Notes: generated by a model not told the origin, from the letters alone. 64,000 bases of DNA from Natrinema salaciae (GCF_900110865.1 NZ_FOFD01000001.1:930001-994000); one strand, 5' to 3'; positions 1-7,981 are shown, counted from the first letter of the stretch. A program made the numbers and translations.

Positions 1-210
1 GTCGGGTGCGTCGGCCGGCTCGAGGTCGCCGGTCGGGAGCCGGTCGGCGATGCCACGTTCCCGCAACCGCTCGTAGACGAGCGTCGGAAACGCGCCGCGG
101 GAGCCGCGAATCACGCTCCCGATCGTCGCGCCGGGAGTGGTTGCGATGGTCGTCACCCGTTCGTCGAGGCGACGGCGATACGGCGTATCACTGACGGAAT
201 GATCGGTCAT
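1..210 (-). CDS. Partial CDS, N-terminal 70 codons, unrecognised
   Basis: An open frame runs from an ATG at 210 down to the window edge, so only the first 70 residues are visible. It begins MTDHSVSDTPYRRRLDERV and stays open with haloarchaeal codon use. The opposite strand gives only arginine-rich shadow protein. I see no signal peptide, membrane segment or motif that names a family. The C-terminus lies outside the window. Confidence 0.6.
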   Translation of the reverse strand, partial: MTDHSVSDTPYRRRLDERVTTIATTPGATIGSVIRGSRGAFPTLVYERLRERGIADRLPTGDLEPADAPD

Positions 211-541
211 CGGTAGGGGCTGCAGTGGGGATTCGATCGGCGGTACGGATTCGCTGCGACGGCCGGCGAGCGGCCGGGATCGACTGCGGCTCGTCTCCGC
301 ATCGGACAGGCAAAACGTAACCTCGCTCACAGTTAAAATTTTACCCGGTTGATAGCTTCGGCGGCCGGCGCTGGAGAGTGCGCCGGACGGCCGCCTCGAC
401 TCCGTTCCCCGGCGTCACCGTCTACGGGCCGCGCCACAGCGGCCATCCCGCCCCGTTCGTCCTCGGCGTGGCCGCGGGATTCCACCCCCTATCGTTTCCT
501 CGATTGACGTATCTAATTTTTTTAGAAACTGATTAGGTATT
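211..541. promoter_or_regulatory. Intergenic region with two AT-rich boxes
   Basis: No gene is visible. A box reading TTAAAATTTTA near 333-343 could serve the leftward partial gene, though the leader would be long. A second box, AATTTTTTTA at about 514-524, sits about 27 bases before position 546 and fits a promoter for the rightward membrane protein. The rest is GC-rich and featureless. Confidence 0.4.
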
Positions 542-562
542 GTGGATGAGACTCGTTATCGA

Positions 563-1072
563 ATGTCTACCAGCGACAGGGGTACGGTGGAATCGGGGTA
601 CGTCTTCAATTCGGTGCTCTTCTACACGACCGTCGGTCTCGGACTCGGGGTGGCGATTCTCCTCCTCAGCGAGTTCGGCACGTCGCCGCTCGAGGCCACC
701 GAACTCGGCGTCCTGGCGGCCGAGCGAATCGAGCAGTTGAACACGGATCTGCTCCCGACGGCGGTCCTGGTCACGAGCGTCCTCGTCGCGATCGCAGCGC
801 CGATGCTTGGCTGCGTCACCGGCTTTCTGGCCGCCAGCCGCATTCCGAGACGCAATCGGGCGGTCGCCTACAGCGCGGCCGCCGCGTTCGTCGGCTCGTT
901 CGTCTTCGCGCTGGTCGTCGTCTCGCTGTGTGTCGCGGCGTTTACCGACGAGGCGACGGTGCTCACGCAACTCGAGGGCGTCGACGTCCAGGGCGTCGTC
1001 GTCAACGCCGTCCTCGTCAGTCTCGCCAGTACGATCCCCGCTGCCGGCACGACCTACAGCGCGTCGCGATGA
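563..1072 (+). CDS. Small integral membrane protein
   Basis: Predicted protein of 169 residues with three to four hydrophobic segments: near the N-terminus (SVLFYTTVGLGLGVAILLL), in the middle (two, with a short basic loop IPRRNR between them) and near the C-terminus. This indicates an integral membrane protein of unknown role. I start it at ATG 563, 17 bases after the transcription start expected from the box at 514-524. An in-frame GTG at 542 would instead give a nearly leaderless message. The basic loop should face the cytoplasm by the positive-inside rule. No catalytic or binding motif is visible. It is probably monocistronic, because the next gene converges on it. Confidence 0.7.
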   Translation: MSTSDRGTVESGYVFNSVLFYTTVGLGLGVAILLLSEFGTSPLEATELGVLAAERIEQLNTDLLPTAVLVTSVLVAIAAPMLGCVTGFLAASRIPRRNRAVAYSAAAAFVGSFVFALVVVSLCVAAFTDEATVLTQLEGVDVQGVVVNAVLVSLASTIPAAGTTYSASR

Positions 1073-1107
1073 GCGACGCGGGACGGGTCACGAGTTACAG
1101 GAACCGA

Positions 1108-2124
1108 TCACTCGGTGCTCGGCGTCCCGTCGTCGCCGACGACCGGCCACCCCTCGTCGTCCCACCGAATCGGGTCGATCGCGAGCACGCGCTCGGCCGG
1201 TTCGCCGGCGGCCACGGCGTCGTACAGCAGCCACCAGTCGCCGTCGTCGTCCCGGATCGTCGCGCCGTGTCCCGGGCCGCCGAACGCGTCGGTGTCGCGC
1301 AGGACGGCCGCGTCCGCGCGGTCGGCGTCGGGTTCCCGGCGGTCCGCCCCGCGCCGGTTCTCGTACGGGCCGAGAACGGACTTCGAGCGGCCGATCGCCA
1401 CCCCGGACGCGCCGTCGGCTCCGTCGTGCGGGCCCGTCGAACACCACAGGTAGTAGTAGCCGTTCGCCTCGAGGATCGTCGGTCTCCCCGCCCGCTCGCT
1501 CGCTATGCGGACCGTCGTGCCGGGGACGGGGTCCGTTCCGTCCGGGGTCAGTTCGACGCCGTAGATCCCGTCCCGGCTCCCCCACACCATGTAAGGCGTG
1601 TCGTCGACGACCGCCAGTTCCCCGCCGACGGCGCCAGTCACGCCCAACTCCGCCGCGCGGAACACCGGTCCCCGATCCGTGAACGGCCCCGCAGGATCGG
1701 ACGCGGTCGCGAGCGCGATCCCCGACTCCGCCCGACTCCCACCGGTCGAGTAGGCGTAGTACAGGTGGTACGTCCCGTCGTACCGAGCGACTGACGGGGC
1801 CCGCACTCCCGCACCGGACTCGTCGCGCCAGTCCGGCCGCGCCGCGAGGGCCGAGCCGACGGTGGTCCAGTCGACTAGCTCGTCCGATCTGACGACGGAG
1901 ACTGCACCGTCCGGCGTCGTCCCGTAGGCGTAGTAGGCGTCGCTGGTCCGGAGGACGCTCACGTCCCCGAACCCGACGGATTCCGTCGGATTTCCGTCGC
2001 GGTCGCCGCGTTCGTCGCCGTCCGTTGCCCCGGCGATGCAGACCGGCCCCGCGATGGCGACCGCACCCGAACACCCCCACCGCAATACCTCTCGTCTGCC
2101 AACTGCCACCCCACTGTTACGCAT
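1108..2124 (-). CDS. Tat-exported GH43-like five-bladed propeller protein
   Basis: A 338-residue protein. It begins with a Tat-type signal (RREVLRWG followed by a short hydrophobic stretch), so it is probably exported folded. The rest resembles glycoside hydrolase family 43 arabinanase/xylosidase propellers: repeated blades with YYAYGTT, YHLYYAYSTGG, PYMVWGSRDGIYGVELT and NGYYYLW. The first-blade Asp of the usual D-P-x-V motif may be present (GDVSVLR). The positions normally holding the catalytic acid (E-G-P before NGYYYL) read GRP, and the third-blade Asp is not evident (GGELAVVDD). It may therefore be a sugar-binding or inactive relative. It has its own promoter (2151-2176). No sugar transporter or other hydrolase is adjacent. 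Confidence 0.75.
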   Translation of the reverse strand: MRNSGVAVGRREVLRWGCSGAVAIAGPVCIAGATDGDERGDRDGNPTESVGFGDVSVLRTSDAYYAYGTTPDGAVSVVRSDELVDWTTVGSALAARPDWRDESGAGVRAPSVARYDGTYHLYYAYSTGGSRAESGIALATASDPAGPFTDRGPVFRAAELGVTGAVGGELAVVDDTPYMVWGSRDGIYGVELTPDGTDPVPGTTVRIASERAGRPTILEANGYYYLWCSTGPHDGADGASGVAIGRSKSVLGPYENRRGADRREPDADRADAAVLRDTDAFGGPGHGATIRDDDGDWWLLYDAVAAGEPAERVLAIDPIRWDDEGWPVVGDDGTPSTE

Positions 2125-2150
2125 TGTAACGTGAGAACAACTAGGCCCGT

Positions 2151-2176
2151 ACGTAATATAAGTTTCTCTTATACGT
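2151..2176 (-). promoter_or_regulatory. Promoter with perfect inverted repeat upstream of GH43-like gene
   Basis: TATAAG and CTTATA form a perfect 6-base inverted repeat separated by five bases. ACGT copies flank it at both ends. The AT-rich core lies about 27-40 bases upstream of the ATG at 2124 and likely contains the TATA box, so a protein bound here would block transcription. This is an inference from position and symmetry only. Confidence 0.5.
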
Positions 2177-2549
2177 GTAATTATAGCCGGCGTCTACGTG
2201 TGGATATCGTCGCGAGTCGGTCGCTCTCACCCCTCCTCTCGCGCTCACCCGACAGCGCCCCGTCAATATTAGATATTCAACAATTATTCGACGTGACGCT
2301 CGACCGACACTCGAGCGGCGGGTACCAGTCCGGCGGCACACCGAATCGTCCGGCAGTAGTATCCACTCCCTGCCGGCCGATCCGGATTCGGGAACGGGGT
2401 GGTGGGCACAGCGGGCACGCACCACCGAGGGGAGGCCCCGCTGGACCCCGTCCGGAGCAGCCGTTCGGCGGGGCTCGTGCTCGAGGGGCGGTCGCCGCCG
2501 AACACGCCGGGCGCGATGCTCCGTGCGGTCGACCACCGTTCAGAACCGC
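2177..2549. other. Intergenic region, no gene seen
   Basis: The stretch separates the GH43-like gene from the 3' end of the regulator gene. Open frames on both strands are arginine/proline-rich shadows without a plausible start or composition. A short AT-rich tract (2267-2290) is visible. I see no RNA gene or convincing terminator. Confidence 0.4.
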
Positions 2550-3083
2550 CTACTGCTTCCGATCCAGTAACGACGAGACGGCCTCGTAGTCGACGGACTT
2601 CCGGCGTTCGGTCCGCACGAGGTTCTCGTCGTTGATATCGAGGGCGAGCTCGTCGAGCTGTTCGGCGACGTGGGTGATGTCCTCGTGCTCGGCACCGACC
2701 GCCTTGATGTGGAGGTTCTCCTGCCCCGTCATCAGTTCCGTCACTTCGACGACCTGGGGGAACGCCATCGCCTCCTCGGCCACGGTGGCGCGTTTGCCGA
2801 TCCGAGCCGTACAGCTGAAATGGAAGGTGAGATCGAGCCCCGTCCGGCCGTGGTCGACGCTCGCCGCGTAGCCGGTGATGACGCCGGCCTCCTCCAATCG
2901 ATCCATCCGGTTGTGGACGGTGTTGTCGGAGACGCCGATCTCCTCCGCGAGTTCGATCGCCTTGTACCGAGCGTTCTCCTGCAAGAGATCGAGCAACTGT
3001 CTGTCGACGTCGTCGAGCTGGTAGGCCGTCACAGTCGACTTCGTCGTCCCGCAGCCTTTCATGTGTCGATACTCCACGTCCAC
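2550..3083 (-). CDS. Lrp/AsnC family transcriptional regulator
   Basis: Up to 177 residues. The N-terminal winged-helix region (LDDVDRQLLDLLQENARYKAIELAEEIGVSDNTVHNRMDRL, given here as its span 22-62) is the classic AsnC-type HTH. The C-terminal part (about 80-165) fits an Lrp effector/oligomerisation domain. These proteins usually bind palindromic sites near promoters and respond to amino acids. The start is uncertain: ATG 3083, or ATG 3062 seven codons later. Several residues before the HTH include a Cys (MKGCGTTKS). The gene is divergent from the HalOD1 gene, and an inverted repeat at 3217-3230 lies in their shared upstream region, so local autoregulation is plausible. Confidence 0.88.
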   Translation of the reverse strand: MDVEYRHMKGCGTTKSTVTAYQLDDVDRQLLDLLQENARYKAIELAEEIGVSDNTVHNRMDRLEEAGVITGYAASVDHGRTGLDLTFHFSCTARIGKRATVAEEAMAFPQVVEVTELMTGQENLHIKAVGAEHEDITHVAEQLDELALDINDENLVRTERRKSVDYEAVSSLLDRKQ

Positions 3084-3216
3084 CGGGGTGCAGGCTCGAG
3101 ATTCTCGACGACGAACGCGGACGGTGGAATATTCGTACGCAACGTCTCGACTCGCGTCGTAACTCGGGCCGGTCAGGAAATCACCACAATATGCAGGATA
3201 TGGTTCGAGTATCCAC

Positions 3217-3230
3217 TATAGAAATCTATA
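3217..3230. promoter_or_regulatory. Inverted repeat in divergent promoter region
   Basis: TATAGA, two bases, then TCTATA: a perfect 6-base inverted repeat between the divergent Lrp-like and HalOD1 genes. It lies about 35-50 bases before the HalOD1 TATA box. It is a candidate operator, possibly for the neighbouring Lrp-type protein. Confidence 0.4.
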
Positions 3231-3260
3231 CTACTTAGATTATCGAACTACACGGCGAGT

Positions 3261-3270
3261 CTTTTATAAG
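3261..3270 (+). promoter_or_regulatory. TATA box of HalOD1 gene
   Basis: CTTTTATAAG, centred about 26 bases before a GTG at 3292. That spacing is typical of leaderless haloarchaeal transcripts and helps choose the start of the downstream gene. Confidence 0.55.
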
Positions 3271-3291
3271 TGGCGAGTGCATGAATGTGCT

Positions 3292-3558
3292 GTGGACGAT
3301 CCACTGTACACATCCATCTCGACGGTCGAGTCGGACGACTCGGACGAACTCATCGAGGCAATCGTCGAGCAGATCGCCGACGCGGAGGGAGTGTCACCGC
3401 TGGAGTTGGTGCCCCTGGCGACGGTCATCGACCCGGAGGCGCTGTGTGCGCTCTGTCGGCGCGGGGCGAGCGAACGGATCGTGAAATTCCGATATCAGGG
3501 ACACCGGGTGCGCGTGTCCAGTGGCGATCAGGTTACGGTCGCGGTCGGGGACGGCTAA
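3292..3558 (+). CDS. HalOD1 domain protein
   Basis: About 88 residues from GTG 3292. I chose this start because it coincides with the transcription start predicted from the TATA box; an in-frame GTG at 3277 lies further upstream. The sequence (DELIEAIVEQIADAEG then LVPLATVIDPEALCAL, then a beta-rich tail ending VTVAVGDG) matches the stand-alone HalOD1 output domain common in haloarchaea. Its biochemical role is unknown; related domains are fused to signalling proteins. A stand-alone receiver gene follows about 200 bases downstream with its own promoter, so the two may act in the same signalling context, but that is only positional. Confidence 0.8.
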   Translation: MDDPLYTSISTVESDDSDELIEAIVEQIADAEGVSPLELVPLATVIDPEALCALCRRGASERIVKFRYQGHRVRVSSGDQVTVAVGDG

Positions 3559-3764
3559 GCTGTGATCGCGCCCGTCGCGGGGCGACAGTCGGCATCGGAC
3601 CGGTCGCCGGCGGCGGTCGTCGATCGGGCCGACGCGAGCGGGGATGGCGGCCTGCGATGGCGGCAAAGCTCCCGAAGCGGCCGTTTGCGGACGCCGTGAG
3701 GCCGCCGTTGCCGATCGGAAGACCGTACAGGTGGTGTTTTATTCGTGCGGTCGCATACACAAGT

Positions 3765-4232
3765 ATGGCGTCGTCAGACAGGACGAATGACGGTGATCTG
3801 GGGGAGGTGATAGACATCCTGTTGGTCGAGCCGAACCACGGCGACGTTCGGCTCTTCGAGGAGAGTTTCAAGGAGGGGAAGATCGTGAACGCGATCCACA
3901 CCGTCTCGGACGGCGAGGCGGCGCTCGATTTCGTCCACCAGTGCGGCGACTACGACGACGCGCCGGCACCGGATCTCATCCTGCTCGAGCCCCAACTCCC
4001 CGGGACGACCGGGATGGAGGTCCTGTCGGAGCTGAACGACGAGCCGGCGCTGAACGAGATCCCGGTCGCCGTCCTCACGAGTTCGGAGCTGGGCGCGGAC
4101 ATCGTGAAGTCCCACGGGCTCGAGGCGGAGGCGTACATTCGGAAGCCGGTGGAGGCCGACGAGTTCGTCGAGTTCGTCCACTCGATCGAGGAGTTCTGGT
4201 TCGCGATCGTCAAGGACGAGCCCGACGACTGA
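3765..4232 (+). CDS. Stand-alone receiver-domain protein with altered phosphosite
   Basis: A 155-residue single-domain response regulator. The fold is clear: ILLVEPNHGDVRLFEESF (first strand and helix), then LILLEPQLPGTTGMEVL, then the PVAVLTSS strand, then YIRKPV with the conserved Lys and cis-Pro. Two key positions differ from active receivers. The acidic pair E-D of the first loop is E-P, and the phosphoacceptor Asp is Glu (LLEPQLP). Glu at this place often mimics the phosphorylated state, so the protein may be permanently active or phosphorylation-independent. I start at ATG 3765 because a T-rich box at 3734-3742 predicts a leaderless message there. No histidine kinase is adjacent. Confidence 0.85.
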   Translation: MASSDRTNDGDLGEVIDILLVEPNHGDVRLFEESFKEGKIVNAIHTVSDGEAALDFVHQCGDYDDAPAPDLILLEPQLPGTTGMEVLSELNDEPALNEIPVAVLTSSELGADIVKSHGLEAEAYIRKPVEADEFVEFVHSIEEFWFAIVKDEPDD

Positions 4233-4289
4233 GGCCGGCGAACCCGGTCGTCGCGTCGGGTTCGGACGGGGCCGACCGATCGGGCCGGC

Positions 4290-4430
4290 CTACCCCACCC
4301 ACGTCCCGTCGGCGCGGAACGCGCTCCCGCAATCGTCGCAGCGCCACCAGCCCGTCAGCGGGTCGCGTTCGGGGATGGGCGCGCCGCAGTCGGGACACCG
4401 CGTCGGCCCCCCGGTTTCGGCGTCGGTCAT
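4290..4430 (-). CDS. Small zinc-ribbon protein, 46 aa
   Basis: A 46-residue protein starting MTDAETGGPTRCPDCGAPIP. Two C-x2-C knuckles (CPDC at 12-15, CDDC at 31-34) make a classic zinc ribbon, with WW just before the second knuckle. Its ATG overlaps the TGA of the upstream PadR-like gene (ATGA at 4427-4430), so the two are probably translated together. Such mini zinc ribbons are common in haloarchaea; most have no assigned function. Confidence 0.8.
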   Translation of the reverse strand: MTDAETGGPTRCPDCGAPIPERDPLTGWWRCDDCGSAFRADGTWVG

Positions 4431-4876
4431 CCGTCGCCGGCTTCGCGGGCGCTCGAGTCGCCGGCGCGATCGACCACGACGAGCCCGCAGGTCTCCGCGA
4501 GGCGCTCGGCGCGATCCAGTAGGAGCGCACAGGCCCCTGACGTGGCGACGTACTCGACCCGCCCCTCCTCGGCTCGCTCGCGTCGCTCGAGGAGGCGGTG
4601 CCCGACCAGGACGGTCAGCGTGGGGTAGAGGCGGTCGTGATCGAGGTTCGGATAGCGGTCCTCGAGTTCGCGGCCGATGCCGGCTTCGTCGCAGCGCTTG
4701 CCGTCGCGCTCGCAGCGGGCGACGGCCTCGAGACAGTCGCGCTGGAAGGCGGTGAGGTCGGCCCAGGTAGTACCCCCGTCGGCTCGGAGGAGGCCACCAT
4801 CGACCCGGAGTCGATCTGCGGACGATGCGTCTGCTCGAGCGGGGCTTTCAAGGTCCCACGAAGTGTCGTCGTGCAT
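4427..4876 (-). CDS. PadR-like winged-helix regulator
   Basis: About 149 residues from ATG 4876. The core LTAFQRDCLEAVARCERDGK and the segment with ELEDRYPNLDHDRLYPTLTVL match haloarchaeal PadR-family winged helices, in which the Y-P-x-L motif lies in the recognition region. A longer frame to 4951 adds a basic serine-rich stretch unlike haloarchaeal proteins. The start at 4876 is also supported because its first 60-70 bases recur at 5260-5325. The ATGA overlap couples it to the zinc-ribbon gene downstream. It is probably an autoregulator or local repressor; its target is unknown. Confidence 0.75.
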   Translation of the reverse strand: MHDDTSWDLESPARADASSADRLRVDGGLLRADGGTTWADLTAFQRDCLEAVARCERDGKRCDEAGIGRELEDRYPNLDHDRLYPTLTVLVGHRLLERRERAEEGRVEYVATSGACALLLDRAERLAETCGLVVVDRAGDSSAREAGDG

Positions 4877-5079
4877 GCTTCCGGAGGACGATTTTCGGGA
4901 GCGGTTCGCGGACCCGGTGTCACGACCACCGATCCGCACCTTTCCGGACATCTTCGATCAGCGCCGTGTGTCGCCCCCTACGGATCTATGAAGTCATGAA
5001 ATAATAAATCCATTGTATAACAGTTTAATTATACGATGATATACGCAATTCTTTGAAATCGGGGTTTCATAGTGGCGGT

Positions 5080-5217
5080 ATGACCGACGAGACGACGACG
5101 GTAACCGTTTCTACGGATACCTGGAAACGGCTTACCCTGCGGAAAGACCCCGGCGATAGCTTCGACGACGTAATCAGCGAACTCCTCGACGAGGTCGAAG
5201 GAGAACCCGACGAATAG
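5080..5217 (+). CDS. VapB-like small antitoxin family protein (DUF7557-like), 45 aa
   Basis: A 45-residue protein: MTDETTTVTVSTDTWKRLTL, then RKDPGDSFDDVISELLDE and a short acidic tail. The beta strand followed by two helices, with the W-x-x-L and D-S-F-D-D-V-I motifs, is the ribbon-helix-helix-like fold of haloarchaeal VapB-type proteins. Such genes often precede a PIN-domain toxin, but none follows here; the next genes are phiH1-repressor-like. It is either an orphan antitoxin or a free-standing regulator. An AT-rich tract upstream (about 5023-5046) could be its promoter. Confidence 0.7.
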   Translation: MTDETTTVTVSTDTWKRLTLRKDPGDSFDDVISELLDEVEGEPDE

Positions 5218-5259
5218 GGACTGCCAGCAACTGGACCGTCTTTCACAGTCGTTCTGCAT

Positions 5260-5325
5260 TCCTCGGTCTCGATCAGGATCTACTCGATCGGGGTTTTCGC
5301 GAGTCCGCGACGTGTCGTCGTGCAT
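5260..5325 (-). repeat. Degenerate copy of the PadR-like gene 5' end
   Basis: Read on the minus strand from 5325, the first codons are MHDDTS, then E, P, R, D and DR at matching spacings. This parallels the start of the PadR-like gene at 4876. The ATGCACGACGACAC block is identical in both, and similarity fades after about 66 bases. The frame continues without PadR features, so I read this as a partial duplication of a promoter plus gene start. Confidence 0.45.
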
Positions 5326-5542
5326 GGCTTTCGAGGGAGTTTTGCCGCTGATTGTAGGCTCGGCATTCTAGCACCGAGCCCTGTTCATCGGACCTGTGAG
5401 ACGCGAATCTGCACAGCCCATACCTAATGTTCATTCATTTGTATCTACTAATAGTTTGCTCAAATACCCCTTCCGTATGTCCATAGCAAACAAAAGGGAA
5501 ATAATCGTGGGGTATAGGCAGGTCAGAACGGTATTCAGGGTA

Positions 5543-5809
5543 ATGAGGTTGGATGCAGACTGGATGGTCAGAGCAGACGACCGGATCTTGGAATTTCTCA
5601 GAGACGAAGGACCTCACCCGCCCTCGAAAATGGAACGCGACGACCGGATCAAATTCGGTGCGGAATATATCGGACGACGGTGCAGAGACTATCTCCGTCC
5701 GCACGGGCTCGTGACGAATCTCGGAAACGGTGTCTACGCGATCACCGAAGACGGTGACGCGTACTTGGCGGGCGAATTAGATGTGAGTCAAATCGAACCT
5801 CGAGACTGA
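5543..5809 (+). CDS. phiH1-repressor-like winged-helix protein (copy 1)
   Basis: An 88-residue protein from ATG 5543 (MRLDADWMVRADDRILEFLR). It has the layout of haloarchaeal homologues of the phage phiH1 repressor: DDRILEFLRDEG opening helix, a DNA-recognition region (about 40-62), a wing (LGNGVYAITEDG) and the terminal motif YLAGELDVSQIE. A longer reading from 5396 adds non-conserved sequence. Copy 2 starts 404 bases downstream with the same length and closing motif. This family usually binds operators as a dimer and is frequent in proviruses and integrated elements. Confidence 0.78.
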   Translation: MRLDADWMVRADDRILEFLRDEGPHPPSKMERDDRIKFGAEYIGRRCRDYLRPHGLVTNLGNGVYAITEDGDAYLAGELDVSQIEPRD

Positions 5810-5946
5810 CTGATTCAATTGACAGTATTCTATCTGAGTCCGCCCCAATAAAATTGCTCACTATATGTTGAGAAATTACTCAATTAATAGTGAGTGGCAT
5901 TCAGTGCATCGACAGGCGTATTGATCCGTTCTCGTACTGGACGATC

Positions 5947-6213
5947 ATGCGTCGTCCCGGCGACTGGATGCAGATGCCCACCGACGAGCGAATTCTCGAG
6001 GCGCTCCATTCATCGGGCATGATCCTGTCGCCGGCCGTGATCGCGAAGAATATCGATCGCAGTCGAGAGGAAGTCACTCGGCGGCTGACCGTGCTTGTCG
6101 AGTATGGGTTCGTGACTCGAGTCGAACGAGGCTATTACGAGATCGACGAGTCCGGAGTGCAGTATCTCGACGGTGAGCTAGATGCCGACGATCTCGAGCC
6201 GCTCGAGGAGTGA
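5947..6213 (+). CDS. phiH1-repressor-like winged-helix protein (copy 2)
   Basis: An 88-residue protein starting MRRPGDWMQMPTDERILEAL. The helix-turn-helix is visible at SPAVIAKNIDRSREEVTRRL, followed by a wing (VERGYYEIDESG) and the closing motif YLDGELDADDLE. It shares length, start motif and end motif with copy 1 and with the gene at 16705. The alternative upstream GTG (5890) would add a Cys-containing extension not shared by the other copies. Its role is probably transcriptional repression; targets are unknown. Confidence 0.8.
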   Translation: MRRPGDWMQMPTDERILEALHSSGMILSPAVIAKNIDRSREEVTRRLTVLVEYGFVTRVERGYYEIDESGVQYLDGELDADDLEPLEE

Positions 6214-6406
6214 CTGAACTCGGAAGCGAGAATCAAGACACAAATAGCGGGTCAGATCCGCTGCGGTACGTACAGGGCAAGCAGGTAACGGAGTCGCAAT
6301 CAAGTTCACTGATCACTGTCAAAGGCGGCGTACGAGATACAAAGCGTACATTGACTATTGCGGAGTGTGCGGAGAATATAACCCGGACGGCCAGTCAACG
6401 AGACCT

Positions 6407-6958
6407 ATGGATAGTGAAAAAGAGAAGATGCTGAACGGGGAACTGTACGACGCCGACGACCCCGAGCTCGTGGCCGAACGGGAACGCGCACGTGACCTCA
6501 CGAGACGCTATAATCGCACGAACGAGCAAACCGAACGACGAGCACTGTTAGAGGAACTCCTCGGCTCTTGCGGCGAGGAATGCGAGATCGAACCGCCGTT
6601 TCGCTGTGACTACGGGTACAATATCCACGTCGGTGAGAACTTCTACGCGAACTTTGATTGCGTTATCTTGGACGTGTGTCGGGTGGACATCGGGCAGAAC
6701 TGTCAAATCGCACCGGGCGTCCATATTTATACAGCGACGCATCCGCTTGATGCGACCGAGCGAATCGAGGGGCCAGAGTACGGCAAACCGGTGACAGTCG
6801 GCGATAACGTCTGGATTGGAGGCCAAGCGATTCTCAATCCCGGCGTGACGGTTGGCGATAACTCCGTCGTTGCATCTGGGGCCGTCGTCACCACGGATGT
6901 TCCAGAAAAGGTCGTCGTCCAAGGGAATCCGGCAACAGTGGTAAAAGAACTGGATTGA
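6407..6958 (+). CDS. maa: Maltose/galactoside O-acetyltransferase-like, left-handed beta-helix
   Basis: A 183-residue hexapeptide-repeat acetyltransferase. The N-terminal mac domain ([20 protein letters not shown] and following helices) precedes beta-helix coils ([34 protein letters not shown]). The His in YTATHPLD matches the catalytic base of LacA/Maa enzymes. Late motifs [31 protein letters not shown] and QGNPATVV are typical. It should transfer an acetyl group from acetyl-CoA to a sugar hydroxyl in the cytoplasm; the true acceptor cannot be read from sequence. I start at ATG 6407, where family similarity begins. Length is normal for the family. It appears to be a single-gene unit. Confidence 0.88.
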   Translation: MDSEKEKMLNGELYDADDPELVAERERARDLTRRYNRTNEQTERRALLEELLGSCGEECEIEPPFRCDYGYNIHVGENFYANFDCVILDVCRVDIGQNCQIAPGVHIYTATHPLDATERIEGPEYGKPVTVGDNVWIGGQAILNPGVTVGDNSVVASGAVVTTDVPEKVVVQGNPATVVKELD

Positions 6959-7222
6959 GAGGCTCAGTTGAAATCTTTGAGGAAAACGGTTCAGCAGTAA
7001 AAATCACGCTATCAGCCGATACGAGAGCAAACGCGACCCTCGACCGCCACGTCACAACACCCCGAAAGTACGATCACCGCGCTGCCCCCACCCTCGAGCA
7101 CCACGACCCCGGACCCCGACGTGGCATCGAAGCCCGCCCCCAGTCCCGTGGCGGTCGATCGCCCGCCGCTCGAGCGCGACACTCGAAACCCCGACGCACG
7201 CTACCAGGCTACCCGACGGCCC

Positions 7223-7981
7223 TCAGCACTCCTCGGGAACGATATGGATCTGCCCCGAGACCGAATCGTCACCGATCGAGGCCGTCCACTCGTACTCGCC
7301 CTCCTCGAGTTTGTAGGCGAAGTACGGCTGCCTGTGTCTTCGGGGCTCGAACTCGAGGCGGGTCCGCTGCGTCTCGTCGCCGACCTCGAAGACCACCTCC
7401 CTCTCGACGGGCTCGTAGTGATAGCTGACGATCTCGAGGACGAGGAACCCGCCGGACCGCTCCTGCCCGTCGTAGAGCGTGTGGACGATCGGCTCGTCCC
7501 TGCCGCTTTTCGGGGAGATCAGGGAGAGGTGGAACCCCTCGTCCCGCTCCTCGTAGTCGTCGTCGGCCTCGACGACCAGCGTCCCGGTTTCGGTCGCCCC
7601 GCCCGCGGTGATCGTCCACTCGTGTTCGCCCGCCCCCAGGCTCCGCGGATGGACGAAGCCGAGCGTCTCGTCCTCGCTCTCGCCGGGACCGATCTCGAGC
7701 GGCCCCTCCTCGTCGGTGATGGCCCCGATCTCGAGGGAGACCGGAACCGAGACGGCTTCGTCGCCGTAGTTCCGCACGCAGAGCTCGAATTCCGTCGTGA
7801 AGTCGTCGATATGCGTAGTTTCCTCGACCGTCACGTCGACCTCGATGTCACCCCCGCTCGTGTCGGCCGTCTCGTCCTCGTTCGTGTCCTGCGTCCCCAC
7901 CGCGCTGGTCGGGACGACCAGACTGCCGGTCAGGAGTGTGGCGCTACTCGCGAGCATCGATCGCCGGTGCCGATCTGCCAT
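7223..7981 (-). CDS. Secreted beta-sandwich protein
   Basis: A 252-residue protein from ATG 7981 (an ATG at 8005 is also in frame). It opens MADRHRRSMLASSATLLTG with a hydrophobic core ending in an A-x-A-like site, so it is exported; the double Arg makes Tat possible. An acidic threonine-rich linker follows. Then come two or more beta-rich segments resembling CARDB/Ig-like modules (FELCVRNYGDEAVSVPVSLE, GEHEWTITAGG, GEYEWTASIGDD). It is probably a cell-surface or extracellular structural protein. No enzyme motif is seen. The upstream DNA contains decayed sequence, so the promoter is uncertain. Confidence 0.7.
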   Translation of the reverse strand: MADRHRRSMLASSATLLTGSLVVPTSAVGTQDTNEDETADTSGGDIEVDVTVEETTHIDDFTTEFELCVRNYGDEAVSVPVSLEIGAITDEEGPLEIGPGESEDETLGFVHPRSLGAGEHEWTITAGGATETGTLVVEADDDYEERDEGFHLSLISPKSGRDEPIVHTLYDGQERSGGFLVLEIVSYHYEPVEREVVFEVGDETQRTRLEFEPRRHRQPYFAYKLEEGEYEWTASIGDDSVSGQIHIVPEEC

